Shown in pieces: positions 50,852 through 59,432 of a stretch of DNA of 64,000 bases. The notes below the pieces were generated by a model. The model saw only the letters and a program-made list of their open reading frames with translations, made no database searches and had not been told where the DNA came from. How positions within the stretch are numbered: the stretch's first letter is position 1; the number at the start of each line of letters is the position of its first letter. The position numbers and the translations under genes were made by a program. This DNA is from Pararheinheimera marina (GTDB lineage: Bacteria; Pseudomonadota; Gammaproteobacteria; Enterobacterales; Alteromonadaceae): positions 744,001 through 808,000 of the forward strand of contig NZ_JBHSGB010000010.1 in assembly GCF_042654345.1 (NCBI RefSeq), given 5' to 3'.

Positions 50852-51334
50852 TTAGTGGTGGTGGTGACCACCAACGCCATGGGCGTGACCATGTTCAATT
50901 TCTTCTGCACTGGCTTCGCGCACATCCAGAATTTCAATCGCGAAGGTCAGGGTTTTACCGGCCAGTGGGTGGTTGGTATCGACCTCGGCTTTAAACATGC
51001 CGACTTTCACGACAGTGACCTGACGTTGGCCTTCGCTGGTATTGACCACAGCGACCATACCTGGTTTCCATTTTTTCGCACCCATCAGGTGTTTCACCTG
51101 AACGCTTTGAATGGCGTCTTCGTTCCGCTCGCCGTACGCATCGGCCGGTGCCAGAGTGATGCTGAAACTGTCGCCGGCTTTTTTGTCCGCCAGCGCATTC
51201 TCAAGCCCAGGGATCAGGTTCTGGTGACCGTGCAGATACAGCACTGGGTCCTGGTTTGTTGAACTTTCTAACTGGCCGTTTTCGTCACTTAAGGTGTAGT
51301 GAAACTGCACTACGCTGTTCTGGCTGACTTGCAT
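50852..51334 (-). CDS. SlyD-like FKBP peptidyl-prolyl isomerase
   Basis: The 160-residue protein has the SlyD layout: FKBP core (VVQFHYTLSDENGQ, LIPGLENAL) with the insert-in-flap domain (about 70-125, PADAYGERNEDAIQSV), then a short histidine-rich tail ending GHAHGVGGHHHH. SlyD acts as folding helper and Ni2+/metal carrier. The tail here holds six His but few Cys, so it is poorer than in E. coli SlyD. ATG 51334 has GAGGA upstream. Single gene with its own terminator. Confidence 0.9.
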   Translation of the reverse strand: MQVSQNSVVQFHYTLSDENGQLESSTNQDPVLYLHGHQNLIPGLENALADKKAGDSFSITLAPADAYGERNEDAIQSVQVKHLMGAKKWKPGMVAVVNTSEGQRQVTVVKVGMFKAEVDTNHPLAGKTLTFAIEILDVREASAEEIEHGHAHGVGGHHHH

Positions 51335-51382
51335 TTGAGAAATCCTCGGCAAAAAAAGAGGCGCTATTATGGCGGATGGGCC

Positions 51383-52204
51383 CTACCAGCTCAATGGATC
51401 AAGCGCATAATACTGTTTCAACAGCTGGTAAAGCTGCGGGTGCCGAACCGCAAGCTGTTTGGGCTGCTCAAAAAACACTTCAGAGAGCACGGCGAAAAAC
51501 TCGGCCGGGTTCGTTGCGGCATAGGGGTCGATAAAAGTGGCTTCACCGCGGGCCAGTTGCTGTTGCAACTGCTGGAGTTCGGCGGAGAAGACGTCAGTCC
51601 AGCGCTGATAGGCGCCGACAGTCGCCAATAACGGCACTCCGGTGGCGGCGCCTTTTAGCTGATCCAGCTGATGGGCAAATTCATGGATCACCAGGTTATG
51701 GCCATCGTCGGTGACCGCGGCGGATTGCAGGGTATCGAGCCAGGACAACACCAACTGACCGCTTTGCCAGGATTCACCCAGCCGAACCTGCTGGTTTTGC
51801 TGGACAACTCCGGCTGCATCCTGTTGTGTGGCCGGCACCACAAAAGCGCCGGGATAAATCAGGATTTGCCGCAGCTTAGGGTAAAAATGGGCGGGTTTGT
51901 TCAGCATCAGCAAGCAGGCCTGTGCGGCTATCGTCACCCGCATTTCGTCAGTGACTTCAAGACCGGCACAGCCGACGAAGTGTTTTTCTGCGACAAAAAC
52001 CTGGATCAATTTCTTCAGTTGCAGCTGTAAATCGGCTGGTAAGGCGCGAAAATAAGGCATGCGCTGCTTCAGAATTTGTCGCCAGGCATGCGGAAAAGGT
52101 TGCTGCATCAGGTGGTGGCGTCGGTAGCGGCGCCAGTATGGTGGAACAAAAATAGCCGCCAATACCCCAAGGGTTAACGTGGCTAGTACAACAAGTGCAA
52201 TCAT
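51383..52204 (-). CDS. mtfA: MtfA family zinc peptidase
   Basis: MtfA binds the glucose repressor Mlc in E. coli and has aminopeptidase activity. This 273-residue protein has the zinc motif HEFAH (His174 to His178) followed by the conserved FAHQLDQLKG and, downstream, EFFAVLSEVFFE with the third ligand. Unlike E. coli MtfA it has an N-terminal membrane helix (about 1-20). ATG 52204 has GGGAGCC upstream; the frame opens at 52306. No pts genes are near. Divergent from the uracil phosphoribosyltransferase gene. Confidence 0.9.
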   Translation of the reverse strand: MIALVVLATLTLGVLAAIFVPPYWRRYRRHHLMQQPFPHAWRQILKQRMPYFRALPADLQLQLKKLIQVFVAEKHFVGCAGLEVTDEMRVTIAAQACLLMLNKPAHFYPKLRQILIYPGAFVVPATQQDAAGVVQQNQQVRLGESWQSGQLVLSWLDTLQSAAVTDDGHNLVIHEFAHQLDQLKGAATGVPLLATVGAYQRWTDVFSAELQQLQQQLARGEATFIDPYAATNPAEFFAVLSEVFFEQPKQLAVRHPQLYQLLKQYYALDPLSW

Positions 52205-52318
52205 TACAGGCTCCCTATTTTTTCCTGAAATGGCTGCTCTGCACTGTGCTTTCAAGGTGACTTGCAGGAAAGGGCAAAATAGCTCTAGTCTGATAGCAGA
52301 CAACAAAAGGGCATATTC

Positions 52319-52969
52319 ATGAATATTTTCCAGTTAAATCAAACTCCTGGGTTAGTGCATCAAATTCTGTTTCAACTGCGGGACCCGGACACTCAACGCG
52401 ACAGGCTCAGATTTAAATTTAACCTGACCCGGCTGGGTTTTTTGCTGGCGGCGGAAATTGCCAAAGGGTTGCCAACGGACCTCAAGCCGGTGCAAACGGT
52501 GCTTGGCAGCACCCGTATTCCGTTATTGCAACAAGCGCCGGTGCTGGTGACGGTGCTGCGGGCTGGATTGGCGTTTTATCAGGGTTTTGCTGACGCATTC
52601 GACCAGGCCGACAGTGGGTTTATTGGCGCGTACCGGGTTGAAAGCGAAGGCGAACCTTTAGAGATTGCGCTGAATTATCAGGCGCTGCCGGACTTAACCG
52701 GCCGGGATCTAATCCTGATTGACCCCATGCTGGCGACCGGACAGAGTTTGCTGAAAGTCTGGCAAAACCTCAGTGCTTACGGGCAGCCGCGTTCAGTGCA
52801 TATTGCCTGCGCCATCGCGGCCCCTGAAGGGGTGGCTTTGCTGCAGCAGCAATTGCCAGCACAAAGCAGCTTATGGCTGGGGGCACTCGACCAGGGCCTG
52901 AACGGAAAAGCCTATATTGTGCCGGGCCTGGGCGATGCCGGTGATCTCTGCTTTGGCAGCAAGCTCTGA
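52319..52969 (+). CDS. uracil phosphoribosyltransferase family protein
   Basis: This 216-residue protein keeps the UPRTase landmarks: VLRAGLAFYQGFADA, the PRPP loop DPMLATGQSL and the C-terminal ALDQGLNGKAYIVPGLGDAGD. It is more divergent from E. coli Upp than expected for the housekeeping enzyme, for example the N-terminal third lacks the usual HPLVRHKL-like opening, so this may be a second, specialised copy. It would use PRPP and uracil to make UMP. Convergent with DUF3422, 5 bases apart. Confidence 0.8.
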   Translation: MNIFQLNQTPGLVHQILFQLRDPDTQRDRLRFKFNLTRLGFLLAAEIAKGLPTDLKPVQTVLGSTRIPLLQQAPVLVTVLRAGLAFYQGFADAFDQADSGFIGAYRVESEGEPLEIALNYQALPDLTGRDLILIDPMLATGQSLLKVWQNLSAYGQPRSVHIACAIAAPEGVALLQQQLPAQSSLWLGALDQGLNGKAYIVPGLGDAGDLCFGSKL

Positions 52970-52974
52970 ACGGG

Positions 52975-54249
52975 TTATTCAGCGTGGTGCAGTTGGCGCT
53001 TCAGCCGCCAGAAGTACCAGAACACCAGACCAATCACCAGCGGAATGCTGAATGCCTGCACCCAGTCGGCCGGCCAGGCTGGCCACCAGTGTTTCAGGCT
53101 TTGTTGGGCTTTATCCAGCAATTGCAGCGCATAGTAGCTGATCGCCACCACAGACAAGCGTTCCACCGCGGCCTGTAGCTTCAGTTGCAGGCCTGCCCGT
53201 TGCTCCATAGAGCTCAGTAAATGCTGGTTTTGCCGGGTTAGTCGAATGGTAATTTGGGTGCGCAGCAATTCAGTAGCGCGGCCCAGCCGTTCAGACAACT
53301 GCTGTTGGCGGGTCAGCACCGAACGGGCGGTGCGCCAGGCCGGGGTCAGGCGGCGCTCGGTAAAATGCTGCAGCGACATTAAGCCTTCCACCGGGCTTTC
53401 ATTCAGGCTCTTCAGCCGGTCCAGCGTTAATTGGTAATAGGCATGACTGGCCTGCAAGCGGCTGGCGTTGTCGGCCTGCTGGTGACCTGACTGAGCAGCC
53501 AATTGCATCAGCTCGTCCAACAGCCGGGTCTCATCATCACTTTTTTGCTCAATACGACGAGTAATATCGGCCAGCTGCTGTTCTTGTTGGGCCAGTTGGT
53601 ACAGCGCCTGTTTGCAGTAAGGCCAGCCAAGCAATGCCAGTTTGCGGTAGTTACCTAAATCGAATACCTGTTGCACTGTGGCGGCTAAAGCGCCAGGGCT
53701 TAAGCCTCTGTCGAGCAATAAGATGCGGCCAGCGCCTTCACTGTGTTTACGAAAATCTGTCCACAATCTGGCCTGGCCTGACGCCAGTTCACTGCTGATT
53801 AAATGCTGGCTGGCAAAGAGGCTGGCCGGATCCCGTCCGGCCAAATCGGCAGGGCTGACCACCGCCATCACCACCACGCGGAATACCTGACCTGGTAATT
53901 GCGCCAGCCAGTCAGGGTCTGGTACCAGTGACATGGGCTCTGCAAATAAATTGCTGGTCAGCCCGGCACGAATAAAGGTGAGGGTGGAGAATTCGTTGTG
54001 CCGTTCCCAGCGCAGCATCACCTCTCCCCAGTGCAGGTTGGCGTCCTGCTCATGGTCCAGTAATTGTTGCCCCAGTTGCGCAGCCAGTTGCTTCATCAGT
54101 TGCAGTTCCTGTGCTCTGGAGCTGGCAGACAGCGTCAGCACAAATTGGCACAACAGCGCCGGACTTTGCAGAGGGGGGAAAAAACGTTGTTGCAGTTCTT
54201 GTTCCAGCGCGTCACGTAACGGGTGCTGGCGTAAATGGGTAAGGCTCAT
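52975..54249 (-). CDS. DUF3422 family membrane protein
   Basis: The 424-residue protein matches DUF3422: starting MSLTHLRQHPLRDAL, a long soluble part with NEFSTLTFIRAG, a central coiled coil (about 235-350) and C-terminal hydrophobic helices (about 375-415). Function unknown. ATG 54249 has GCAGGAG upstream; a longer frame from 54309 begins with residues foreign to the family. Single gene. Confidence 0.85.
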   Translation of the reverse strand: MSLTHLRQHPLRDALEQELQQRFFPPLQSPALLCQFVLTLSASSRAQELQLMKQLAAQLGQQLLDHEQDANLHWGEVMLRWERHNEFSTLTFIRAGLTSNLFAEPMSLVPDPDWLAQLPGQVFRVVVMAVVSPADLAGRDPASLFASQHLISSELASGQARLWTDFRKHSEGAGRILLLDRGLSPGALAATVQQVFDLGNYRKLALLGWPYCKQALYQLAQQEQQLADITRRIEQKSDDETRLLDELMQLAAQSGHQQADNASRLQASHAYYQLTLDRLKSLNESPVEGLMSLQHFTERRLTPAWRTARSVLTRQQQLSERLGRATELLRTQITIRLTRQNQHLLSSMEQRAGLQLKLQAAVERLSVVAISYYALQLLDKAQQSLKHWWPAWPADWVQAFSIPLVIGLVFWYFWRLKRQLHHAE

Positions 54250-54476
54250 ACACAACTCCTGCCGCTGCGGATATCTGCAGCAAGCAGTTTTCGTTCCCCT
54301 GATGAACAATTGAAGGCAGTTTATTGATTTTTATCATTAATTTTTAAGTCAGCCGGATGTCATTCCAGTGGCTTAAGCCTGTATTGCACCAGGCTTGGGC
54401 GTAACTGAGCCGGGACGGCACAGCCTGAGGGAAGGGGCTACACTTACTACTCCTGATAGGGCAAAGGAGTGCCTTT

Positions 54477-55319
54477 ATGAACAACCATCTGATCCTTTCA
54501 GCCGGTTTGCTGGTGTTCAGCCCGGCTCTTGTCGCAGAAACTCTACCTTCGTTACAGCTGGCTTCAGTCTACCCGGGCGGTCTTGACCTGAGTGGCTACC
54601 TGGTGAGCCAGAAGTATGACGGAGTGCGGGTGTACTGGGACGGCAGCCGCTTACGCAGCCGTTCCGGCAACTGGCTGGCATTGCCGGCAGAGCTTGTGCA
54701 GCAGTTGCCAGCTTTTGCACTGGACGCTGAACTTTGGCTGGGGACTGGGCGTTTTGCCGAGCTGCAGGCGCTGCTGCAGCGACCGCTGTCTGACCCCGCG
54801 TATTCGGAGCTCAAGCTGATGGTGTTTGACGCACCACAACACACAGGCCCTTTTGGCGAGCGCCAACAGTTTCTTCGTCGTATGCTGCCGCAGTCGTCCT
54901 TTATTCAGTTGGTGGCGCAGCAACGACTTACCAGGGAAAGCGAACTTCAGCAGTTGCTGCAGCAGGTGGAATCGGCCGGTGGCGAAGGCCTGATGTTGCA
55001 TCGCCTGGATGCCCGTTATCAGGCTGGGCGAGTCAGCCATTTATTGAAACTGAAAAGCTATACCGACGCGGAGGCCAGGGTGGTGGCCCATCTGCCGGGT
55101 AAAGGCCAGTTCGCTGGGGTGCTTGGGTCTTTGCTGGTCGAATTGCCGGATGGACGCCGTTTTAAACTGGGTACTGGGTTTAGTCTGGCTGAGCGCAAAG
55201 CACCGCCCGCTATTGGTCGTTGGGTTCGCTTCAAATACCAGGGGCTGACGCATAAAGAGATCCCCCGATTTGCGGTCTTTATGTCGGAGCTTGACCAGAA
55301 TACACAGCCGCAGCTGTAG
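54477..55319 (+). CDS. periplasmic ATP-dependent DNA ligase (Lig E type)
   Basis: Lig E ligases are minimal ATP-dependent DNA ligases with signal peptides, thought to act on extracellular or periplasmic DNA. This 280-residue protein has a signal peptide (about 1-21), the adenylation motif KYDG (Lys46) with RVYWDG and SRSG, motif IV GGEGLMLH and motif V LLKLKSY, followed by an OB-fold domain. There is no BRCT, zinc finger or HhH domain. It stands alone, with no primase or Ku gene around. A good AAAGGAG site precedes the ATG. Assignment to the family is firm; the biological role (DNA uptake, biofilm DNA) is not settled. Confidence 0.93.
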   Translation: MNNHLILSAGLLVFSPALVAETLPSLQLASVYPGGLDLSGYLVSQKYDGVRVYWDGSRLRSRSGNWLALPAELVQQLPAFALDAELWLGTGRFAELQALLQRPLSDPAYSELKLMVFDAPQHTGPFGERQQFLRRMLPQSSFIQLVAQQRLTRESELQQLLQQVESAGGEGLMLHRLDARYQAGRVSHLLKLKSYTDAEARVVAHLPGKGQFAGVLGSLLVELPDGRRFKLGTGFSLAERKAPPAIGRWVRFKYQGLTHKEIPRFAVFMSELDQNTQPQL

Positions 55320-55432
55320 TCAGACCGGCAGGGCTTGCCGAAGCGCGGGGACGGCGCCACAATAGCGCCCGCTGGCAGTAGTTCCCGCTTTTCCGGGCCT
55401 GACGCAGCCTAAGTAGTCTCAGCGGAGTTTCT

Positions 55433-56056
55433 ATGGTCAATCTGGCATTAATGGGCGCATTTATTCCCACCTTTTTTTTGGTTTCTGTGTCCCCGGGCTT
55501 GTGTATGACCATGGCTATGACGGTCGGCATGAGCCAGGGCATGCGCCGCGCGCTTTGGATGATGGCTGGCGAGTTATTGGGCGTAGGCTTGGTGGCAACT
55601 GCTGCTGTTTGTGGGGTGGCGGCATTGATGCTGCAATTTCCGGCCTGGTTTTTTTATATTAAATGCGCAGGTGCTTTGTATCTGCTGTATATGGCAGCAC
55701 AGATGTGGTGGTCCAAAGGCAGCTTCCGTTTGCCGCAGCCCGGTGAAGCCCGGGTACTGTTGCCGCGCAAAGAGCTGTTTAGTCAGGGCTTTATCACCGC
55801 CGTCTCCAACCCAAAGGGCTGGGCCTTTCATATGGCGTTACTGCCACCTTTTATCGACCCGTCATTGGCGTTCTGGCCGCAACTGCTGGTACTGCTGTTT
55901 ATTCTGCTGGCGCTCGAATTCAGTTGTCTGCTGATGTACGCCGGCAGCGGTCGCATGATGGCCCGCTTTTTCCAAAACCCGGCCAAAGCACAGTGGCTCA
56001 ACCGTATCTGTGCTGTATTGATGGCAGGACTGGCGGTGTGGATGGTGCTGGATTAA
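55433..56056 (+). CDS. LysE/RhtB family exporter
   Basis: The 207-residue membrane protein has about six helices and the LysE family N-terminal GAFIPTFFLVSVSPGLCMTMAMTVGMSQGMR, plus NPKGWAFHMALLP in the middle. Family members export amino acids such as lysine, homoserine or threonine; the specific substrate cannot be told from the sequence. AGCGGAG precedes the ATG. Convergent with the barrel gene (15 bases between). Confidence 0.88.
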   Translation: MVNLALMGAFIPTFFLVSVSPGLCMTMAMTVGMSQGMRRALWMMAGELLGVGLVATAAVCGVAALMLQFPAWFFYIKCAGALYLLYMAAQMWWSKGSFRLPQPGEARVLLPRKELFSQGFITAVSNPKGWAFHMALLPPFIDPSLAFWPQLLVLLFILLALEFSCLLMYAGSGRMMARFFQNPAKAQWLNRICAVLMAGLAVWMVLD

Positions 56057-56071
56057 CAGTGCGCAGGCCGC

Positions 56072-57298
56072 TTACAGGGCAAACTGATACGTCAGGGTGA
56101 AGCGCAGGCTGCGTTGACTGAATTCAACTGGCCAGCCAGCCCACTGCGCTCGGTTGGCCTGGCTACTGTTGACGATGCTGTATTCCAGTGCGGAGCTGAG
56201 CTGCTCAGTCAGCGGATAAGCCAGACGCAAAGTCCAGCTGTCGCCATCGCCGTTATTGTCATCTGCTTGCGTCTGATCGCGGTCTTTCACCCAGAAACTG
56301 TCATAACGCACTGTGCCTTGCCAGTCATTTGCCTGGTAATTGACCAACAAAAACCAGGCTTGGTAGCCGGCTTTGACGACGTCAGCGCCCATTTGAGTGT
56401 CTCCGCGTAACCACTGCGCCACTAGCCGCAGTTGCTCCGTCCATTGGTGCTGTATGGCCAGATTGGTAAATTTGCTGCGCCAGCCATATTGATTGGTCAG
56501 CACCAGTGGGTCAGCTTTATTGTCGTAATGGTAGAGGCGCAGCTCAGTCTGTTGATATAACCAGTGCCAGCCAAGGTAATAACCGGTGCGCTGGTCAAGC
56601 TCCCGGTTGGGTTCCACCCAGGAAGGCTGATTTGGAATTGCGCTACCAGGGCCAATGCTGAGATAGCGGGCGAAATCGACCCGCTCTCCTAAGGCAGTCT
56701 GGTAAGGGTGGATGGCAAAACCACGCCAGGCCAGCAGACTGCCGGCCGGGTCATTGCCCTGAAACAGCCCCACTACTGCCTGATGACTGTGCTCTGTGTG
56801 AAAAAAGCGCCCTGGCCGGCTCAGGCTGATCTCCACGCCTCTGGCTTTTATTTCTTCAGCAATCCAACTGTTGGCTGCCGAAAAATTGCTGCTGTAGGGG
56901 GAGGTCCAGGCGATATCGGTATTTTCCAGCGATAACGACGGATAGAAGTAGCCAATGCGGCTGCGAAAGCGATAGCCTGACCAGGGCAGGGGGCTGTACT
57001 GCAACCAGCCTTCGGTGATGCCAAAACCTGCTTCGGGGGTCCGGTGCCACTGGGCATGTAGCTGTGCTGACCAGGCGCTGTCAGTGTCAAGCCGGCTGAC
57101 CAGATACTGCGGGCCTGCGCTGAATTGCTTTTGCTGGGCCAGTTGGCCTGTGCCTTTTTGCCACCAGGGGCGGGCATAGGGTTCGCTGTCTGGTGTCTGG
57201 CTCAGATAGAATTCGCCACGTCCGGCTATGCTGAGTTCTGCTGCGGTGAGGGTCATTGGGTAGAAGCTGAGTACCAGAGCGATAAAGCTGCAGCGCAT
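56072..57298 (-). CDS. outer-membrane beta-barrel protein, unknown
   Basis: The 408-residue protein has a signal peptide (about 1-19, ALVLSFYPMTLTAA), strongly alternating beta-strand pattern with many Trp and Tyr, and a C-terminal TLTYQFAL typical of barrel insertion signals. I recognise no named family. ATG 57298 has AAGGACA upstream; the frame opens at 57370. It is divergent from the cupredoxin-like gene across 208 bases, a layout that suggests shared control and perhaps a shared task. Confidence 0.75.
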   Translation of the reverse strand: MRCSFIALVLSFYPMTLTAAELSIAGRGEFYLSQTPDSEPYARPWWQKGTGQLAQQKQFSAGPQYLVSRLDTDSAWSAQLHAQWHRTPEAGFGITEGWLQYSPLPWSGYRFRSRIGYFYPSLSLENTDIAWTSPYSSNFSAANSWIAEEIKARGVEISLSRPGRFFHTEHSHQAVVGLFQGNDPAGSLLAWRGFAIHPYQTALGERVDFARYLSIGPGSAIPNQPSWVEPNRELDQRTGYYLGWHWLYQQTELRLYHYDNKADPLVLTNQYGWRSKFTNLAIQHQWTEQLRLVAQWLRGDTQMGADVVKAGYQAWFLLVNYQANDWQGTVRYDSFWVKDRDQTQADDNNGDGDSWTLRLAYPLTEQLSSALEYSIVNSSQANRAQWAGWPVEFSQRSLRFTLTYQFAL

Positions 57299-57506
57299 AC
57301 TGTTGTCCTTCTGTTTTTTGTCTGGCAGCATACCCTGAATTTTGCTGACGGGCAGACCGAATTTAACCATAGATTTCCGCAGGCCAGCCTTTTACACTGC
57401 CTGAACTTCGCTGAACTGAGCTGGTGTTACCTTTCTTACCAGCGTCAGACTTCAGCCGGTAATTGTGCTGGCTACCCAGCGAGCCTGAGATCACAGGGGA
57501 TATACC

Positions 57507-58133
57507 GTGAAGCTATTACTCGTGTTGCTGTTCACCTTTGGTCTGAGCACAGCTTGTCTGGCTGAGGTGACGATCCAGGTCAATGACCAGGCTGGTCAGC
57601 CGTTGGAAGATGCTGTGGTTGAGCTGATTTCATCCCAGCCTGGCAGTGGCAAGGCGGTGCATGCAGAAGTCCGACAGCAGGACCTGACCTTTGTGCCTTT
57701 TGTTTCGGCGGTGGTGCGTGGCACTAAGGTTGAGTTCCCCAATATGGACAAGACCCGCCATCACGTCTATTCCTTTTCTCCTGCCAAAGAATTTGAATTA
57801 AAACTTTATGTCGGCAAACCTGAAGCGCCGGTGCTTTTTGACAAAGCCGGAATAGTGGCACTTGGCTGCAATATTCATGACTATATGCAGGCTTACATTT
57901 ATGTGGGCACTAGTCCGCACCTTGCGGTGACAGGTAAAAACGGCTTGGTGACGCTGGCAGTACCCGCCGGAGAGTACCAACTGGTGCTGTGGCATCCCTG
58001 GCAAAATGCAGACTGGCAACCGCAGAAGGTGACACTCAGTGCAGGCCAGATCTATCAATCCAGCCTGGCTATCACACATCAACAAAAACCGCAGAAACCG
58101 AAAAAAGGTTTTGGTGCCTACACTGGCAGTTAA
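57507..58133 (+). CDS. exported cupredoxin-like (methylamine-utilisation-type) protein
   Basis: This 208-residue protein has a signal peptide (1-19) and a plastocyanin-like fold with a full type-1 copper ligand set: His85/86 (TRHHVYSF) and CNIHDYM giving Cys121, His124, Met127 (CxxHxxM). It ends in a lysine-rich tail. Such proteins are often labelled methylamine utilisation proteins, but no mau genes are near. A role in periplasmic copper binding or electron transfer is inferred. GTG 57507 has AGGGGA upstream. tpx starts 41 bases after its stop, so they may be cotranscribed. Confidence 0.85.
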   Translation: MKLLLVLLFTFGLSTACLAEVTIQVNDQAGQPLEDAVVELISSQPGSGKAVHAEVRQQDLTFVPFVSAVVRGTKVEFPNMDKTRHHVYSFSPAKEFELKLYVGKPEAPVLFDKAGIVALGCNIHDYMQAYIYVGTSPHLAVTGKNGLVTLAVPAGEYQLVLWHPWQNADWQPQKVTLSAGQIYQSSLAITHQQKPQKPKKGFGAYTGS

Positions 58134-58174
58134 ACCTGAACTTTTACGACGCCATAACAACTCTGGAGGAACCA

Positions 58175-58672
58175 ATGGCAACTGTAACTTTAAAAGGCAA
58201 CCCATTTCAGACCGTAGGTGAATTACCCGCAGTAGGCAGTAAAGCGCCTGATTTTGTGTTAACGGGCGCAGGCCTGGCTGACGTGAAACTGACTGATTTT
58301 GCCGGTCAGCGTTTGGTGCTGAATATTTTTCCAAGTGTGGATACCCCGACCTGTGCGACCTCTGTACGCACTTTTAACCAGGCATTATCCAGCCTGAGCA
58401 ACACCACAGTTCTCTGTGTGTCTGCTGACCTGCCTTTTGCTCAGGCACGCTTTTGTGGTGCTGAAGGACTGGAACAGGTGAAAAACGGTTCCAGCTTCCG
58501 CAGCAGTTTTGGTCAGGATTATGGCGTGAGTTTTGCCAACGGTCCGCTGGCCGGTCTGCTGTCACGTGCCGTGGTGGTTGTCGGTGCGGATGGCACTGTG
58601 CTGTATACCGAGCAGGTTGCTGAAACGGCTGATGAGCCGTCTTATGAAAAAGCGTTAGCCGCTTTAGCTTAA
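58175..58672 (+). CDS. tpx: thiol peroxidase (cytosolic)
   Basis: Tpx reduces hydrogen and alkyl peroxides with electrons from thioredoxin. The 165-residue protein matches E. coli Tpx in layout: MATVTLKGNPFQTVGELP, peroxidatic Cys60 in FPSVDTPTCATSVRTFN and resolving Cys94 in ARFCGAEGLE. No signal peptide. ATG 58175 has a full GGAGGA upstream (58165-58170); the longer frame from 57989 runs through the preceding gene. It pairs with the exported paralogue at 4511-5119. A hairpin (CAGGCTGG/CCAGCCTG, 58681-58702) lies just after. Confidence 0.96.
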   Translation: MATVTLKGNPFQTVGELPAVGSKAPDFVLTGAGLADVKLTDFAGQRLVLNIFPSVDTPTCATSVRTFNQALSSLSNTTVLCVSADLPFAQARFCGAEGLEQVKNGSSFRSSFGQDYGVSFANGPLAGLLSRAVVVVGADGTVLYTEQVAETADEPSYEKALAALA

Positions 58673-58680
58673 ACCGGAAA

Positions 58681-58702
58681 CAGGCTGGTTCTGGCCAGCC
58701 TG
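58681..58702. repeat. Hairpin between tpx and the acetyltransferase gene
   Basis: CAGGCTGG (58681-58688) and CCAGCCTG (58695-58702) are perfect reverse complements around a 6-base loop. No T-run follows, so it may be a weak terminator, an mRNA-stability element or leader structure of the next gene, whose start is 7 bases on. Confidence 0.55.
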
Positions 58703-58709
58703 TGAGCTA

Positions 58710-59183
58710 ATGGGTGCTGATATGTCCCTTGTTATTTGTAGCGCGGATCCGTTGTCGGAGCCGGTACAGCAGATTTTCCGCCAGTCAGAGGCCTATTTGG
58801 CTGCACTGTATCCGGCTGAAAGTAATCACATCGAAAGCGCAGAAGCATTAACCAAAGAAAACGTGGTGTTTTTGGCCGTCTATTGGCATGGCGAACTCGC
58901 AGGCTGTGGCGCGGTAAAGATCCTGAGCGATGACGGGCTTTATGGTGAGGTTAAACGGGTTTTTGTGCTGCCTGAGTTTCGTGGTCAGGGTTTATCCAAA
59001 GCTCTGATGCTCGAGCTTGAGCACCAGCTGAAAGCAAAATCAGTATCGCTGGCCCGGCTGGAAACCGGTATCCATCAGCCAGAAGCGCTTGGTTTGTATG
59101 AAAAACTGGGCTACCAGTATCGACCGCCATTTGCGGGTTATCAGCCGGATCCGTTAAGTGTATTTATGGAGAAATCGCTGTAA
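58710..59183 (+). CDS. GNAT family N-acetyltransferase
   Basis: This 157-residue protein has the GNAT core: LAGCGAVKI, VKRVFVLPEFRGQGLSKALM (acetyl-CoA-binding RGQGLS loop), and ARLETGIHQPEALGLYEKLGY. Substrate unknown. The start could be ATG 58710 or ATG 58722; neither has a strong ribosome binding site. It follows tpx and its hairpin and ends in a strong terminator. Confidence 0.88.
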   Translation: MGADMSLVICSADPLSEPVQQIFRQSEAYLAALYPAESNHIESAEALTKENVVFLAVYWHGELAGCGAVKILSDDGLYGEVKRVFVLPEFRGQGLSKALMLELEHQLKAKSVSLARLETGIHQPEALGLYEKLGYQYRPPFAGYQPDPLSVFMEKSL

Positions 59184-59209
59184 ACACCAGCGCTGCTTGT
59201 CCAGTTATG

Positions 59210-59239
59210 AAAGCCACCAGAGACTCTGGTGGCTTTTTT
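59210..59239 (+). terminator. Terminator after the acetyltransferase gene
   Basis: AAAGCCACCAGA (59210-59221) and TCTGGTGGCTTT (59225-59236) pair perfectly around gac, followed by a T-run. Confidence 0.92.
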
Positions 59240-59252
59240 GTTTTCAGCCCTT

Positions 59253-59278
59253 AAATCACCAGCTTCAGCAGGTGATTT
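59253..59278. repeat. Inverted repeat in the AT-rich region before the reductase/desaturase pair
   Basis: AAATCACC (59253-59260) and GGTGATTT (59271-59278) are perfect inverted arms with a 10-base spacer. It lies in an AT-rich stretch of about 170 bases (59250-59414). It may be an operator or a second terminator-like hairpin. Confidence 0.4.
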
Positions 59279-59414
59279 GCTATTTTTGCGAACATGTGTT
59301 CATTTTTTAATGAATGGGTTGATTTTTTTAATTTGAATAAGTGTTTTAAAAACAATGTTTTACGTTTTTATGTGCTGACTGATCAGATCTTTATCTGGAA
59401 TTAATTTTAATTTG

Positions 59415-59432
59415 AGTGTACAAATGTGCGCT
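59415..59432. promoter_or_regulatory. FabR-like operator before the ferredoxin reductase/desaturase genes
   Basis: AGTGTACAAATGTGCGCT differs from the site before fabB (17071) at a single central base and matches the same palindromic consensus. It overlaps the proposed ATG (59424). TTTAAT (59406-59411) just upstream could be the -10. This ties the desaturase genes to the unsaturated-fatty-acid regulon. Confidence 0.75.
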
